Below are positions 35,277 through 44,536 of a stretch of 64,000 nt of DNA, in pieces. Location: positions 1 to 64,000 of the forward strand of contig CACFWD010000005.1 in NCBI GenBank assembly GCA_902569975.1. Reading direction: 5' to 3'. The notes below the pieces were generated by a model. The model was not told the DNA's origin. It made no database searches and saw only the letters and a list, made by a program, of their open reading frames with translations. The stretch is from an uncultured Pelagibacteraceae bacterium. GTDB taxonomy: Bacteria; Pseudomonadota; Alphaproteobacteria; Pelagibacterales; Pelagibacteraceae. Each line of letters opens with the position of its first letter. Positions within the stretch are counted from its first letter, which is position 1. A program made the translations under genes and the position numbers.

Positions 35277-35806
35277 TTAAAGTTTGAATCTACTTAGGTA
35301 TTCTTTGAAGCTTATATTACCTTTATCTTTTTTTGATATTATTGGTCTTTTTACTGGCCAATTTATGCTCAATGCAGGGTCATTCCAGATTATACCAACT
35401 TCAGATTTTGCATTTCTATACTTCGTACATTTGTAGTGCATAATTGTGTTATTTTCTAATGCGCAGAAACCATGAGCGAAACCTGGAGGAATATAAAATG
35501 ATATATTCTGACTCCCAGAAAGAACTATTGAAACATACTTACCAAACGTTTTTGATTTTTTTCGTAAATCTACCGCTACATCAAAAGCTTTTCCATTAAG
35601 AACGGTTACATATTTACCTTGGGAGTCTTTTTTTTGAAGGTGTAGTCCTCTAATAACATTTTTTTTGATTTAGATAAAATTTCAAATACAAACTTTTTTG
35701 AGATAATTTTTTCTTTATATATTTCTCTTAAATAACCTCTTTTATCACTAAACGTCTCTTTTTGAATAATTAACGGACCCTTAATTTTTGTTTTTATTAC
35801 TTTCAT
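35277..35806 (-). pseudogene. rmlC: RmlC-type dTDP-sugar epimerase, frameshifted at an A8 run
   Basis: The protein starts MKVIKTKIKGPLIIQKETFSDKRG and, after SKSKK, should continue NVIRGLHLQKKDSQGKYV with the RmlC catalytic His, then PPGFAHGFCALE and the ending NDPALSINWPVKRP. The second part is in another frame. The break falls in eight consecutive A (minus strand, around 35661-35668); nine A would join the frames into 176 residues, the normal size. It may be a real single-base deletion, a sequence error, or corrected by slippage of RNA polymerase. It converges on the ketoreductase. Confidence 0.8.
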
Positions 35807-35954
35807 TGTTATCTTATTAGAATCATTATTTAAGGTTTAATTAATTACAAGATTATACTTTGTAAGTAAAATTATTTCTTTTAATTTAAATTTTTTATAA
35901 TAAGTTATTTATATTATTGTGATTAAGTGTTGATAATTAAACTCAGCAGGTTAA

Positions 35955-36776
35955 ATGAAAAATTTAAAAAAATCATTTCAATCATCTCCTAAATACTCAA
36001 TTAAATGGAGTAATTATTTTGAAATTTATGAAAATTTATTCAAAAGATTTGAGAAAAAAAAAATTACTCTAGTCGAAGTTGGTATAGGAAATGGTGGTTC
36101 ATTATTTATGTGGAGAAATTATTTTGGTAATAGAGCAAAAGTTATTGGAGTTGAATTGAATCCAGAAGCTAAAAAATTAGAAAAAAATGGTTTCAAAATT
36201 TTTATTGGTGACCAGTCTAACCCTAATTTTTGGAAAAAGTTTTATAAAAAAGTTGGAAAAATTGATATTTTAATTGATGATGGAGGACATACAAATCTTC
36301 AACAAATCACCACACTGATGGAGTCAATAAACAACATCAAACCCGGTGGAATGATTGTTATAGAAGATACCCATACTAGCTTTATGAAAAATAAGGGTTT
36401 TAAAAACCCATCTAAATTTTCATTTATAAATTTCACATCATCAATAATTGAAATTCTTCATAGAAGAAATCCAATGATAAATAAAAAATTAAATTATTTA
36501 TCTAAAATAATTAATTCAATTGAATATTTTGACTCTATTACGGTATTCAATTTTGCAAAAAAAAAATTAACTGAGTCAAGAAATATTGAAAATAATAAAA
36601 ATTTAAGAGTCTATTTTGATGATTTTAGATTTCATAAAACAAATATGAGTTCATATCCAAAAAAAACAAATTTTTTTTTAGATTTAATAAAAAAAAAAAT
36701 ATCGAAAAGGAGTTATTTGTACAGGTTTTACGAAAATATTCTAATTAAGAACTATCTTAAAGAAATTAAAAAATAA
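35955..36776 (+). CDS. SAM-dependent methyltransferase-like protein, sugar-cluster paralogue 1
   Basis: A 273-residue class I methyltransferase fold. ITLVEVGIGNGGSLFMWRNYFG holds the SAM-binding motif near residue 40, GVELNPEAKK the second motif, and IDILIDDGGHTNLQQ a catalytic-looking Asp-rich block near residue 110; KPGGMIVIEDTHTS follows. It resembles the family that includes macrocin-O-methyltransferase and cephalosporin hydroxylase. The protein at 54050-54862 is a paralogue with the same motifs. It probably modifies a sugar of the surface glycan. Confidence 0.75.
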   Translation: MKNLKKSFQSSPKYSIKWSNYFEIYENLFKRFEKKKITLVEVGIGNGGSLFMWRNYFGNRAKVIGVELNPEAKKLEKNGFKIFIGDQSNPNFWKKFYKKVGKIDILIDDGGHTNLQQITTLMESINNIKPGGMIVIEDTHTSFMKNKGFKNPSKFSFINFTSSIIEILHRRNPMINKKLNYLSKIINSIEYFDSITVFNFAKKKLTESRNIENNKNLRVYFDDFRFHKTNMSSYPKKTNFFLDLIKKKISKRSYLYRFYENILIKNYLKEIKK

Positions 36777-36778
36777 AA

Positions 36779-37495
36779 TTATTTTTTAATTATTTTTAAA
36801 TATTTACTAATATTCATTGATTGCTTAAGAGGAAACTTTTTACCAAGTATTTTTTTTGCCGAAACTGGTTTGACTAGCGGATTTGTTTTTTTAGCAAAAT
36901 TAAATACAATTTGCTTAGGTCCTCCAACATTAATAATTCCTTTTTTGTTTATCAGTTTTAACAAGTGTTTTGCAAAGTCTTCATGATACATAAAATTTGT
37001 CTCTACATCATTAAAAGCTTTTTTATGAATAAATGGTTTTTCAGACATACAAATTCTTAAAATTAGAGAATTTTTATACATTTGAACTGCACATTCACCA
37101 CCTAGCTTAGACAGAGCATAATTATTTATTGGCATCACTGGATCATTCTCTGAATAATTTCCTCTAGTGCCGGCATAAACATAATTAGTAGAGAAATAAA
37201 TCAATTTAATTTTTTCTTTATTGCAAACTGTTACAATATTGCAAGTACCAATTATATTTTTTGAAATACTCATATTTATATTTTTTTCATGGATATCCAT
37301 TGGTCTAGACAATGCAGCACAATGAATAAAATAATTTGGTCTTATCTTTTTAACATATCTTTGAATTGAATTAATATTTGTAATATCTAATGTCTTTTTA
37401 GATGGAAAAAAAATTTTATTTTTATTTTTGATCTTTTTAAATATTTGAGCGAATCTACCACTTCCTCCTGTCATTATAATTTTTTTTTGCTTCAT
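36779..37495 (-). CDS. RmlD-like NDP-sugar 4-ketoreductase
   Basis: A 238-residue short-chain dehydrogenase of the RmlD group, shorter than the usual 290. The NAD(P) motif MTGGSGRFAQIFKK, ALSRPMDIHE, the Tyr of STNYVYAG and YALSK pair supply the cofactor and catalytic sites. In the context of RmlA, RmlB, RmlC and the 2,3-dehydratase, the job would be the last 4-keto reduction to the dTDP-deoxysugar. It overlaps the DUF4422 gene upstream by 4 nt. Confidence 0.72.
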   Translation of the reverse strand: MKQKKIIMTGGSGRFAQIFKKIKNKNKIFFPSKKTLDITNINSIQRYVKKIRPNYFIHCAALSRPMDIHEKNINMSISKNIIGTCNIVTVCNKEKIKLIYFSTNYVYAGTRGNYSENDPVMPINNYALSKLGGECAVQMYKNSLILRICMSEKPFIHKKAFNDVETNFMYHEDFAKHLLKLINKKGIINVGGPKQIVFNFAKKTNPLVKPVSAKKILGKKFPLKQSMNISKYLKIIKK

Positions 37496-38307
37496 ATTGA
37501 ATTTTCACTTCTTAAATCATTAAATACAATCGGCCAATCAAGACATTTAGCATATTTATTAAACCAGAAAGGTAAAAACCTTTCAGCAAGGAAGCCGTAA
37601 ATTCTCATTTGACCATAACCTTTAAGGTCAAAACCAAAAATTTTTTCACAATTATTAAACCATTCAAAGATAGTTTGGTAATATGTGCTCATCAAACTGT
37701 TTGATCTACAAATAAATAAATTAGCTGGGTTGAATGCATTATTATTGTTAACATATTCTCTAAAATCTTCTCTATCATTAATATTTAAAAGGTTAATTGC
37801 TTTATCTAAAACACCAATTCCATGAAACATATCAAAATGGAATTTGATATTTCTATTTTTCTTAAAAATAGATTTAGGATTATTTACCAAAGCTAATTTA
37901 CCATATTTCAAAATTTTAATTAACTTTATATTGTCCATATAAACTTTATCTGCCAGTATTACATCATAATTGTTCCAAATTTCCGGCACCTCTCTTAATA
38001 TTTTATCTCTGAACAATAAATTTGAATTTGATGTATGATTTTCATTTAACCAAAATCTTCTGTAGGCACAAAATCCAATCCAGTCTTTATTATTGAAGGT
38101 ATCCATTTTATTTTGCCAAAGCCAGTAATGAAAAGAATATTCACCGTAATACTTATTTTTATGTGAAATGTTTTTGCCAATATTGTCCCTCAACCAACCA
38201 TCTTGATAACTATTTCCACCTAATGCCACAGGTATATAATTGAGTTTTTTCACTTTTCCTAATAATTCATCATGTATGCACAAGCAAAAAATTTTTAGAT
38301 TATTCAT
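37492..38307 (-). CDS. DUF4422-type glycosyltransferase
   Basis: A 271-residue protein with the DUF4422 pattern: YGEYSFHYWLWQNK, DWIGFCAYRRFWL and a C-terminal GQMRIYGFLAERFLPFW. DUF4422 domains are found in capsule and O-antigen loci and are thought to be GT-A glycosyltransferases. It overlaps rmlA at its 5' end (4 nt) and the reductase at its 3' end (4 nt), so all are translationally coupled. Its donor may be the dTDP-deoxysugar made here. Confidence 0.78.
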   Translation of the reverse strand: MNNLKIFCLCIHDELLGKVKKLNYIPVALGGNSYQDGWLRDNIGKNISHKNKYYGEYSFHYWLWQNKMDTFNNKDWIGFCAYRRFWLNENHTSNSNLLFRDKILREVPEIWNNYDVILADKVYMDNIKLIKILKYGKLALVNNPKSIFKKNRNIKFHFDMFHGIGVLDKAINLLNINDREDFREYVNNNNAFNPANLFICRSNSLMSTYYQTIFEWFNNCEKIFGFDLKGYGQMRIYGFLAERFLPFWFNKYAKCLDWPIVFNDLRSENSI

Positions 38308-39173
38308 TTATTTAAATTAGCTAGATATTTCGAATAATCACAGTTGCCGTAAAATTTGATTGATTTTTTAATATGTTTTTTATTTATCCATCCATTATTT
38401 AAAGCTATCTCTTCTATACATGCAATTTTCAACCCTTGCCTATTTTCTATTGCCGAGACAAACGTGCTTGTTTTATAAAAATCGTCCATCGAACCGGTGT
38501 CCAACCATGCACCACCTCTCCCTATTAAATCTGCAGATAGTTGATTTTTTGATTTATAAAAATTTAATAAATCTACAATTTCTACCTCTCCTCTTTTAGA
38601 AGGTTTAAGTTTTTTTGAATAATCTACAACTTTATTATCAAAAAAATACAAGCCTGTGATTGCTAGGTCAGAAAAAAATTTTTTTGGTTTTTCTTTAATT
38701 TTTGTTATTTTTTGATTTTTATTTATTTGTGCAATACCAAATAATTCAGGTTTTTGAACTTTATGCAATACAACTCTAGCTCCTTCTTTAAGCTTAGTAT
38801 TGTTTTGAAGAAGTGTAGACAAATTTTGACCATAAAAAAAATTATCACCTAAAATCATAGCAACATTATCTTTTCCAATAAATTTCTTTCCAATCACGAA
38901 TGCATCTGGCAGACCTCGTGGTTTAGATTGCTCTAAATAAGTAATTTTAATTCCTAAGTTTTTACCATTTGGTAAAACCTTTTTATATTGATTTAGCTGA
39001 CCTTTGTTTACTATGATTAATATATCTTTTATCTTTGACAACATTAAAATTGACAAAGGGTAAAAAATCAAAGGCTTGTCGTAAATAGGTAATAATTGTT
39101 TATTAACCGCCTTAGTTAAAGGACTCATTCTTGTTCCTTTACCCCCTGCTAAAATAATACCTTTCTTTATCAT
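38304..39173 (-). CDS. rmlA: glucose-1-phosphate thymidylyltransferase
   Basis: A 289-residue nucleotidyltransferase that makes dTDP-glucose from dTTP and glucose-1-phosphate. The N-terminal GGKGTRMSPLTKAVNKQLLP signature and DKPLIFYPLSILM are followed by AMILGDNFFYGQNL and ITGLYFFDNKVVDYSKKLKPSKRGEVEIVDL, all characteristic of RmlA. Full length. It overlaps rmlB by 4 nt (ATGA), giving the pathway's first two steps in one transcript. Confidence 0.93.
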   Translation of the reverse strand: MIKKGIILAGGKGTRMSPLTKAVNKQLLPIYDKPLIFYPLSILMLSKIKDILIIVNKGQLNQYKKVLPNGKNLGIKITYLEQSKPRGLPDAFVIGKKFIGKDNVAMILGDNFFYGQNLSTLLQNNTKLKEGARVVLHKVQKPELFGIAQINKNQKITKIKEKPKKFFSDLAITGLYFFDNKVVDYSKKLKPSKRGEVEIVDLLNFYKSKNQLSADLIGRGGAWLDTGSMDDFYKTSTFVSAIENRQGLKIACIEEIALNNGWINKKHIKKSIKFYGNCDYSKYLANLNK

Positions 39174-40183
39174 CCTTTTCCTAATCTATTTACAATATCT
39201 TTTTTTGATAGAGCATTATAATAAGATCTATTTTTAAAATACCAATTTAAAGTTAATTTAATTCCTTTGGAAAATTTTGTTTTTGGTTTCCAGCCTAATT
39301 TTTTTTTAATTTTATTACTATTTAATGCATATCTAATATCATGCCCTGGACGATCTTTAACAAAATTTATTTTAACTTTGTTTCCTATCTTAACTAGTTT
39401 TTTTGAGCTATTTAAAAGTTCTCTTGTAACTTCTAAATTGTTCATATTTTTATTAGAGCCAATGTTATAGAATTCTCCAATTTTACCTTTTAAAAAAACC
39501 TTTATCAAAGCTTCGCAGTGATCTTTTACATAAATCCACTCTCTGGAGTTAGTCCCTTTACCATAAATAGGCAGAGGTTTATTATTTAGAATATTATAAA
39601 TAAGTTTAGGAATTAATTTTTCTGGGTGTTGTTTGGGGCCATAATTATTTGAACAATTAGTGACTATTGCCGGCAAGTTATAAGTTCTAACATAAGAGCT
39701 TACTAGGTGATCCGAAGCTGCTTTACTTGCTGCATAGGGAGAGCTAGGTTGATAAGGATAATTTTCACTTGATCGACCATTTAAAATATCACCATAAACC
39801 TCATCGGTAGAAATATGAATTAATTTTGATTTGTTTGTTTTGGAAAAATTTTTAAAACTTTCTAAAAGATTGTAAACTCCAACTATATTACTTTGAATAA
39901 AGCTATCAGGATTATCAATTGACCTATCAACATGTGTCTCAGCTGCTAAATTAAATACACCATGCGGTTTATATTCAAATAATACTTTTTCAAATCTTTT
40001 ATTTTTAATATCAAGCTTGATAAATTTATATTTTTTTGAAGTTTTGAATTCTTTGACATTATAATCATTAGAGGAGTAAGTAGCTTTATCTACATTTATT
40101 ACATGAAAATTTTTTTTAATCAAAAGATCTATGAGATTACTACCTATAAAACCTAATCCACCAGTTACTATGATTTTTTTCAT
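39170..40183 (-). CDS. rmlB: dTDP-glucose 4,6-dehydratase
   Basis: A 337-residue extended SDR that converts dTDP-glucose to dTDP-4-keto-6-deoxyglucose. The NAD motif GGLGFIGSNLIDLL is at 8-21, the catalytic triad T126-D127-E128 in ISTDEVYG and Y150-x-x-x-K154 in YAASKAAS, and the NNYGPKQHPEKLIP block is intact. It is first in the minus-strand operon that also holds rmlA, DUF4422 and the RmlD-like gene, divergent from the GT2 gene. Confidence 0.93.
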   Translation of the reverse strand: MKKIIVTGGLGFIGSNLIDLLIKKNFHVINVDKATYSSNDYNVKEFKTSKKYKFIKLDIKNKRFEKVLFEYKPHGVFNLAAETHVDRSIDNPDSFIQSNIVGVYNLLESFKNFSKTNKSKLIHISTDEVYGDILNGRSSENYPYQPSSPYAASKAASDHLVSSYVRTYNLPAIVTNCSNNYGPKQHPEKLIPKLIYNILNNKPLPIYGKGTNSREWIYVKDHCEALIKVFLKGKIGEFYNIGSNKNMNNLEVTRELLNSSKKLVKIGNKVKINFVKDRPGHDIRYALNSNKIKKKLGWKPKTKFSKGIKLTLNWYFKNRSYYNALSKKDIVNRLGKG

Positions 40184-40237
40184 TATTTGATTTTTACATT
40201 ACAAAAAAGTTTTAGTATAGTTGAATATACACACATC

Positions 40238-41122
40238 ATGTCAATAAGTAGGCAAAACCTTTCAGTAGTAATTGTGAGCTTTAAAAGTGATCATGTAATT
40301 CATCGTTGTATTAACTCCATTAATAAAGATATTGAAATTATTGTAATTGATAATTCAAATAATTCACAATTTAAAAAAAATCTTGAGAAAAAATATGAAA
40401 ACGTAAAATGTATTCTTTCATCAAAAAATATAGGTATGGGAGCTGGAAATAATATTGGTATAAAGAATATAAATAAGGATTTTGCTTTAATTTTAAACCC
40501 AGATGTGGTTTTAGAAAAAAATGCAATTGATGAAATGATAAATGCATCGAAATCACTAGAAACATTTGGCGTTATTGCACCAATTTCTGATAAACCAAAA
40601 TTTCCAAATTATCGAATTGATAAAAATAAAAATTATAAATTTGAATATGTAGATCCATTTAAAGTTGATTCAGTAGACGGATACTCGATGCTTTTAAATT
40701 TAAAAAGACTAAAAGAATTAAATAATTTTTATTTTTTTGATGAAAATATTTTTTTATATTTGGAAAATGATGATTTCTGCAAAAGATTGAGATCGAATAA
40801 TGAAAATATTTATGTTGTTCCAAAATCCAAAATTCATCATTTAGGAGGTGAAGCAGTTGATCCTAGATATGATTTTGAAATTGAACTTTCTCGAAACTGG
40901 CACTGGATGTGGTCAAAATTTTATTTTAATAGAAAACACTACGGTTATCTAAAGGCTTTATTAAGTATCTTTGGCAACCTTTTCTCTGCAAAAATTAAGT
41001 TTTTTTATTTTTTGATAACTTTTAATTCTTACAAGAGAAAAATTTATCAAATGAGATTGTCTGGATTATTAAATTCGATGATTGGAAAAAAGTCTTTTTA
41101 TAGACCAAAATTAGAAAACTAG
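40238..41122 (+). CDS. GT2 glycosyltransferase, rhamnosyltransferase-like
   Basis: A 294-residue GT-A protein. I start at the ATG at 40238 (MSISRQNLSVVIVSFKSD); a longer in-frame TTG reading has no ribosome binding site. The donor site is VIDNSN near residue 36 and ALILNPDVVLEKNAIDEM, with the later ENDDFCKRLR and HLGGEAVD, as in rhamnosyltransferases that use dTDP-deoxyhexoses. It ends with a 4-nt convergent overlap with apt. It probably adds a deoxysugar made by the adjacent enzymes. Confidence 0.8.
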   Translation: MSISRQNLSVVIVSFKSDHVIHRCINSINKDIEIIVIDNSNNSQFKKNLEKKYENVKCILSSKNIGMGAGNNIGIKNINKDFALILNPDVVLEKNAIDEMINASKSLETFGVIAPISDKPKFPNYRIDKNKNYKFEYVDPFKVDSVDGYSMLLNLKRLKELNNFYFFDENIFLYLENDDFCKRLRSNNENIYVVPKSKIHHLGGEAVDPRYDFEIELSRNWHWMWSKFYFNRKHYGYLKALLSIFGNLFSAKIKFFYFLITFNSYKRKIYQMRLSGLLNSMIGKKSFYRPKLEN

Positions 41123-41646
41123 TGACCAGGAAATTCCATTAAATTTTCAACCTTATAGTTTTTATTTTTAAGTAAATCACATCCACCCAAATCAAATAAA
41201 TTAATAACAAAAATAAAAGCTGCAACTTTTGCTTTTGATATTTCAATTAGTTTTGCAGCTGCTTCAGCCGTTCCTCCTGTTGCAATTAAATCATCTACAA
41301 TTAAAACAGAGTCATTTTCTTTAAAAGAATCTTTGTGTACTTCAATTGTAGCCGTTCCATATTCTAATTCAAAATCTACAGAATAAAGTTCAGCTGGTAA
41401 CTTATTTTTTTTTCTCAACAATATGAATGGTTTCTTTAAAATATAAGAAACTGCAGAAGCAAAAACAAACCCTCTAGATTCGATTGCTGCGATTTTATCT
41501 ATTTTATATTTTTTTGATTTTTCAACAATCTGGTTAATACACTCCGCAAAAGCTTTTTCATTTTTAATAAGTGTTGTGATATCTCTAAATAATATACCTT
41601 TTTTTGGATAATCTGGAATAGATCTTATAAAGTCTTTTAAATTCAT
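41119..41646 (-). CDS. apt: adenine phosphoribosyltransferase
   Basis: A 175-residue type I phosphoribosyltransferase converting adenine and PRPP to AMP. The N-terminal LKDFIRSIPDYPKKGILFRDIT and the IAAIESRGF segment fit Apt; the PRPP loop VLIVDDLIATGGTAEAA is intact. It is divergent from mtnP, which releases adenine from methylthioadenosine, so the two gene products act in sequence. The short gap of 41 nt must hold both starts. Confidence 0.93.
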   Translation of the reverse strand: MNLKDFIRSIPDYPKKGILFRDITTLIKNEKAFAECINQIVEKSKKYKIDKIAAIESRGFVFASAVSYILKKPFILLRKKNKLPAELYSVDFELEYGTATIEVHKDSFKENDSVLIVDDLIATGGTAEAAAKLIEISKAKVAAFIFVINLFDLGGCDLLKNKNYKVENLMEFPGH

Positions 41647-41687
41647 AATACTTAATTATAAAACCATAAATAAATTAATTTTTTAAC

Positions 41688-42560
41688 ATGACAATAAATA
41701 AATTAGCAATCATAGGTGGCAGTGGTCTTTATGATGTTGAAGAGTTTAAAAATAGAGAATTATTGAATTTAGACACTCCATGGGGAAAGCCATCTGATCA
41801 AATTTTAAAAACTAATTTTCATGAAAAAGAGGTTTATTTTTTGCCTAGACATGGACGGGGTCATTTTATTTCTCCTACAAAAATAAATTTTAGGGCAAAT
41901 ATTGATGCTCTTAAACAATTGGGAGTAACAGATATTGTATCTATTTCTGCAGTCGGTTCTTTAAAAGAGGATTTGCCGCCAGGTAAATTTGTAATTGTGG
42001 ACCAATTTATAGACAGAACATTTGCAAGAGAAAAAACATTTTTTGATGATGAAATTGTTGCACATGTTTCTATGGCTCATCCAACATCAAATGGTTTAAT
42101 GAATGCTTGTGAGGAAGCAATTAAAAAAGAAAAAATTGATTATCAAAGAAATGGTACTTACATAGTTATGGAGGGGCCTCAATTTTCAACATTAGCAGAG
42201 TCAAATTTATATAGATCTTGGAAAGCGGATGTTATTGGCATGACCAATATGCCTGAGGCAAAATTAGCAAGAGAAGCAGAAATTAGATATGCGTCTATAT
42301 CAATGGTTACTGATTATGATTGTTGGCATCCAGATTATGAAAATGTTGATGTTCAAAAAGTAATAAAAGTTTTATTAGGAAATGCAGCTAAAGCAAAAAA
42401 TATGATTAAAAATTTAATTCAAAATTTTGAAACTCATATTGATCCAAATGATCCTACAAATAATTGTTTGGATGTGGCAATTATTACAGCACCTGAAAAA
42501 AGGACCAAAAAAACAAAAGATAAACTGAATACAATAGCTGGGAGAGTTCTAAGTAAATGA
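41688..42560 (+). CDS. mtnP: methylthioadenosine phosphorylase
   Basis: A 290-residue purine-nucleoside-phosphorylase-family enzyme that splits 5'-methylthioadenosine into adenine and methylthioribose-1-phosphate. AIIGGSGLYDVEEFK at the N-terminus, the phosphate site PRHGRGHFISP, SAVGSLKEDLPPG and the base-site block MEGPQFSTLAE, then GMTNMPEAKLAREAE, identify MtnP. It starts the plus-strand operon and overlaps the periplasmic hydrolase by 4 nt (ATGA). Confidence 0.92.
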   Translation: MTINKLAIIGGSGLYDVEEFKNRELLNLDTPWGKPSDQILKTNFHEKEVYFLPRHGRGHFISPTKINFRANIDALKQLGVTDIVSISAVGSLKEDLPPGKFVIVDQFIDRTFAREKTFFDDEIVAHVSMAHPTSNGLMNACEEAIKKEKIDYQRNGTYIVMEGPQFSTLAESNLYRSWKADVIGMTNMPEAKLAREAEIRYASISMVTDYDCWHPDYENVDVQKVIKVLLGNAAKAKNMIKNLIQNFETHIDPNDPTNNCLDVAIITAPEKRTKKTKDKLNTIAGRVLSK

Positions 42561-43465
42561 AAAAACTTATAGCAATATCATTTATCATTTTATTTAACAC
42601 AAATGTCTTGGCTGATAAAATGACTAAGAGTGGATTTTTGACTAACAAAGTTAGCTATTCAAAAAAACAAAAAATAGATAACCCACAAAATAAAATTCTA
42701 TTAATTTATAATCATGGTCAAACTACTCATGATGGTCCTTCCAGTGATTGTGCATGGAAGGGAGGAATGCATAATATGTCATCTTTAGTAGGAAAAAAAG
42801 TTAAAGATAAAGAGATAGTGGTTTATCTTTTTTGTACAGGTAAACTTAAAGGAGATGATTATAAAAGATTATGGAATAAAAAAAAATTCACAGAACCATA
42901 TAAAGGTAAGCCAAAACTTGAAAAAAGATTAGATGCAAATTTAAAACTTATTGAGGATTTTACTGCTCAAGGATTTAATAAAAAACAAATATTTATAACT
43001 GGGCGATCTTGTGGTGGATGGATGACAATGATGTTACTCAGTAGATATCAAGATATTGTCGCTGGTGGTATTTCTTTTGTACCTGAATGCTATGGTCGTT
43101 TAACTAAAACGTATAAAGTTAAAAAAGTTGGAGTAGAGTATGCTTTAAAAAAATTTAAAGAAAAAGATGGTACTGGTCCAGCCAATATGAGGCAAATGCA
43201 AATAGATGAGATCAAAAAAAGCTCAAATTTACCTGTATTAGTTTTTACTCATCCTAAAGATCCATTTGGTGGATTAGTATCTGATTGGGTTGAAGAAGTT
43301 TCTGGTGTTGAAAGAGTAGTTATTTCTCAAGATAACAAAGTTAATGGAAAAAGCTGCAGTGTATGGGGAAAACCAATAAAAAATTATCATGATATGGACA
43401 GAGCAAATTGTTTCAAAGAATTTAATCAAAAAATTTTAGATTTTATTGCCTCAAGAGTAGATTAA
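42557..43465 (+). CDS. exported alpha/beta-hydrolase inside the MTA operon
   Basis: A 302-residue protein with a signal peptide (MKKLIAISFIILFNTNVLA, cut near residue 19). The alpha/beta-hydrolase nucleophile elbow is GRSCGG at 149-154 with S151, preceded by LLIYNHGQTTHDG (oxyanion region); a C-terminal His in NYHDMDRANC is a candidate for the triad. Four or more Cys suggest disulfides in the periplasm. It overlaps mtnP by 4 nt and abuts mtnA, yet no role in MTA salvage is known. Possibly an esterase or peptidase. Confidence 0.7.
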   Translation: MKKLIAISFIILFNTNVLADKMTKSGFLTNKVSYSKKQKIDNPQNKILLIYNHGQTTHDGPSSDCAWKGGMHNMSSLVGKKVKDKEIVVYLFCTGKLKGDDYKRLWNKKKFTEPYKGKPKLEKRLDANLKLIEDFTAQGFNKKQIFITGRSCGGWMTMMLLSRYQDIVAGGISFVPECYGRLTKTYKVKKVGVEYALKKFKEKDGTGPANMRQMQIDEIKKSSNLPVLVFTHPKDPFGGLVSDWVEEVSGVERVVISQDNKVNGKSCSVWGKPIKNYHDMDRANCFKEFNQKILDFIASRVD

Positions 43466-44536
43466 ATGAAAATAGATGGAAAAGAATATCGTACGATTTG
43501 GTTTGAAAACAATGTCGTAAAAATTATTGATCAAACCAAACTTCCACATCGATTTATTATAAAAGACCTTAAAACTGTTAAAGATGCAATAAATGCAATT
43601 AAAGTAATGGAGGTGAGAGGTGCACCATTAATAGGAGCGACAGCAGCTTATGGATTAGTATTAGCTATTATTGAAAATAATGACCAATCTTTTTTAAAAA
43701 AATCAGCTGAAGATTTAGTCAATTCAAGACCTACAGCTATAAATCTTAAGTGGGCTGTTGATAGATTGATGAATAAATTATCAGGCTTAAATAGTGATAA
43801 ACTTTTAGAAATAGCTTTAATTGAAGCAAAAGAAATCTGTGAGGAGGATATAAAGTTTTGTGAAAACATAGGATTAAATGGCCTTAAGATTATTGAAGAA
43901 ATTTACAATAAAAAAAAAGATACAGTTAATATTTTAACTCATTGTAATGCCGGATGGCTTGCTACAATCAATTGGGGTACTGCGACTTCACCAATTTACC
44001 ATGCACATAAAAAAGGAATTCCTATTCATGTATGGGCTGATGAAACTAGACCAAGAAATCAAGGGGCAAATCTTACTTCTTATGAGTTGAATGAAGAGGG
44101 AATAAAAAATACCATTATTGCTGATAATACAGGTGGCATATTAATGCAAAGAGGTGAAGTTGATATGTGTATTGTTGGAACAGACAGAACTCTAGGCAAT
44201 GGAGATGTTTGTAATAAAGTTGGAACTTATCTAAAAGCACTAGCAGCTTATGATAATAAGATTCCTTTTTATGTTGCACTACCAAGTTCAACAATTGACT
44301 GGAATATTAAAGATCATAAAGATATTCCAATAGAGGAGAGAAATTCAGATGAATTATCTCACGTTGAAGGTTTAGATGAAAAAGGAGATATAAAGAAAAT
44401 ACAAATTTATCCGAAAAAAAGTAAAGCTATGAATTTAGCCTTTGATGTAACACCAGCAAAATATGTTTCAGGATTAATTACTGAAAAAGGTGTATGCGAA
44501 GCTTCGGAAAAGGGACTTAAAGAATTATTTAAATGA
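43466..44536 (+). CDS. mtnA: methylthioribose-1-phosphate isomerase
   Basis: A 356-residue isomerase giving methylthioribulose-1-phosphate from the MtnP product. The substrate site EVRGAPLIGATAAYG is at about 49-63, catalytic C160 in ILTHCNAGW and D240 in VGTDRTLGNGDVCNK, in the same numbering as I recall for the Bacillus enzyme. It begins directly after the hydrolase stop and overlaps the aldolase gene by 4 nt. An eIF2B-alpha homologue is ruled out by the two catalytic residues. Confidence 0.92.
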   Translation: MKIDGKEYRTIWFENNVVKIIDQTKLPHRFIIKDLKTVKDAINAIKVMEVRGAPLIGATAAYGLVLAIIENNDQSFLKKSAEDLVNSRPTAINLKWAVDRLMNKLSGLNSDKLLEIALIEAKEICEEDIKFCENIGLNGLKIIEEIYNKKKDTVNILTHCNAGWLATINWGTATSPIYHAHKKGIPIHVWADETRPRNQGANLTSYELNEEGIKNTIIADNTGGILMQRGEVDMCIVGTDRTLGNGDVCNKVGTYLKALAAYDNKIPFYVALPSSTIDWNIKDHKDIPIEERNSDELSHVEGLDEKGDIKKIQIYPKKSKAMNLAFDVTPAKYVSGLITEKGVCEASEKGLKELFK

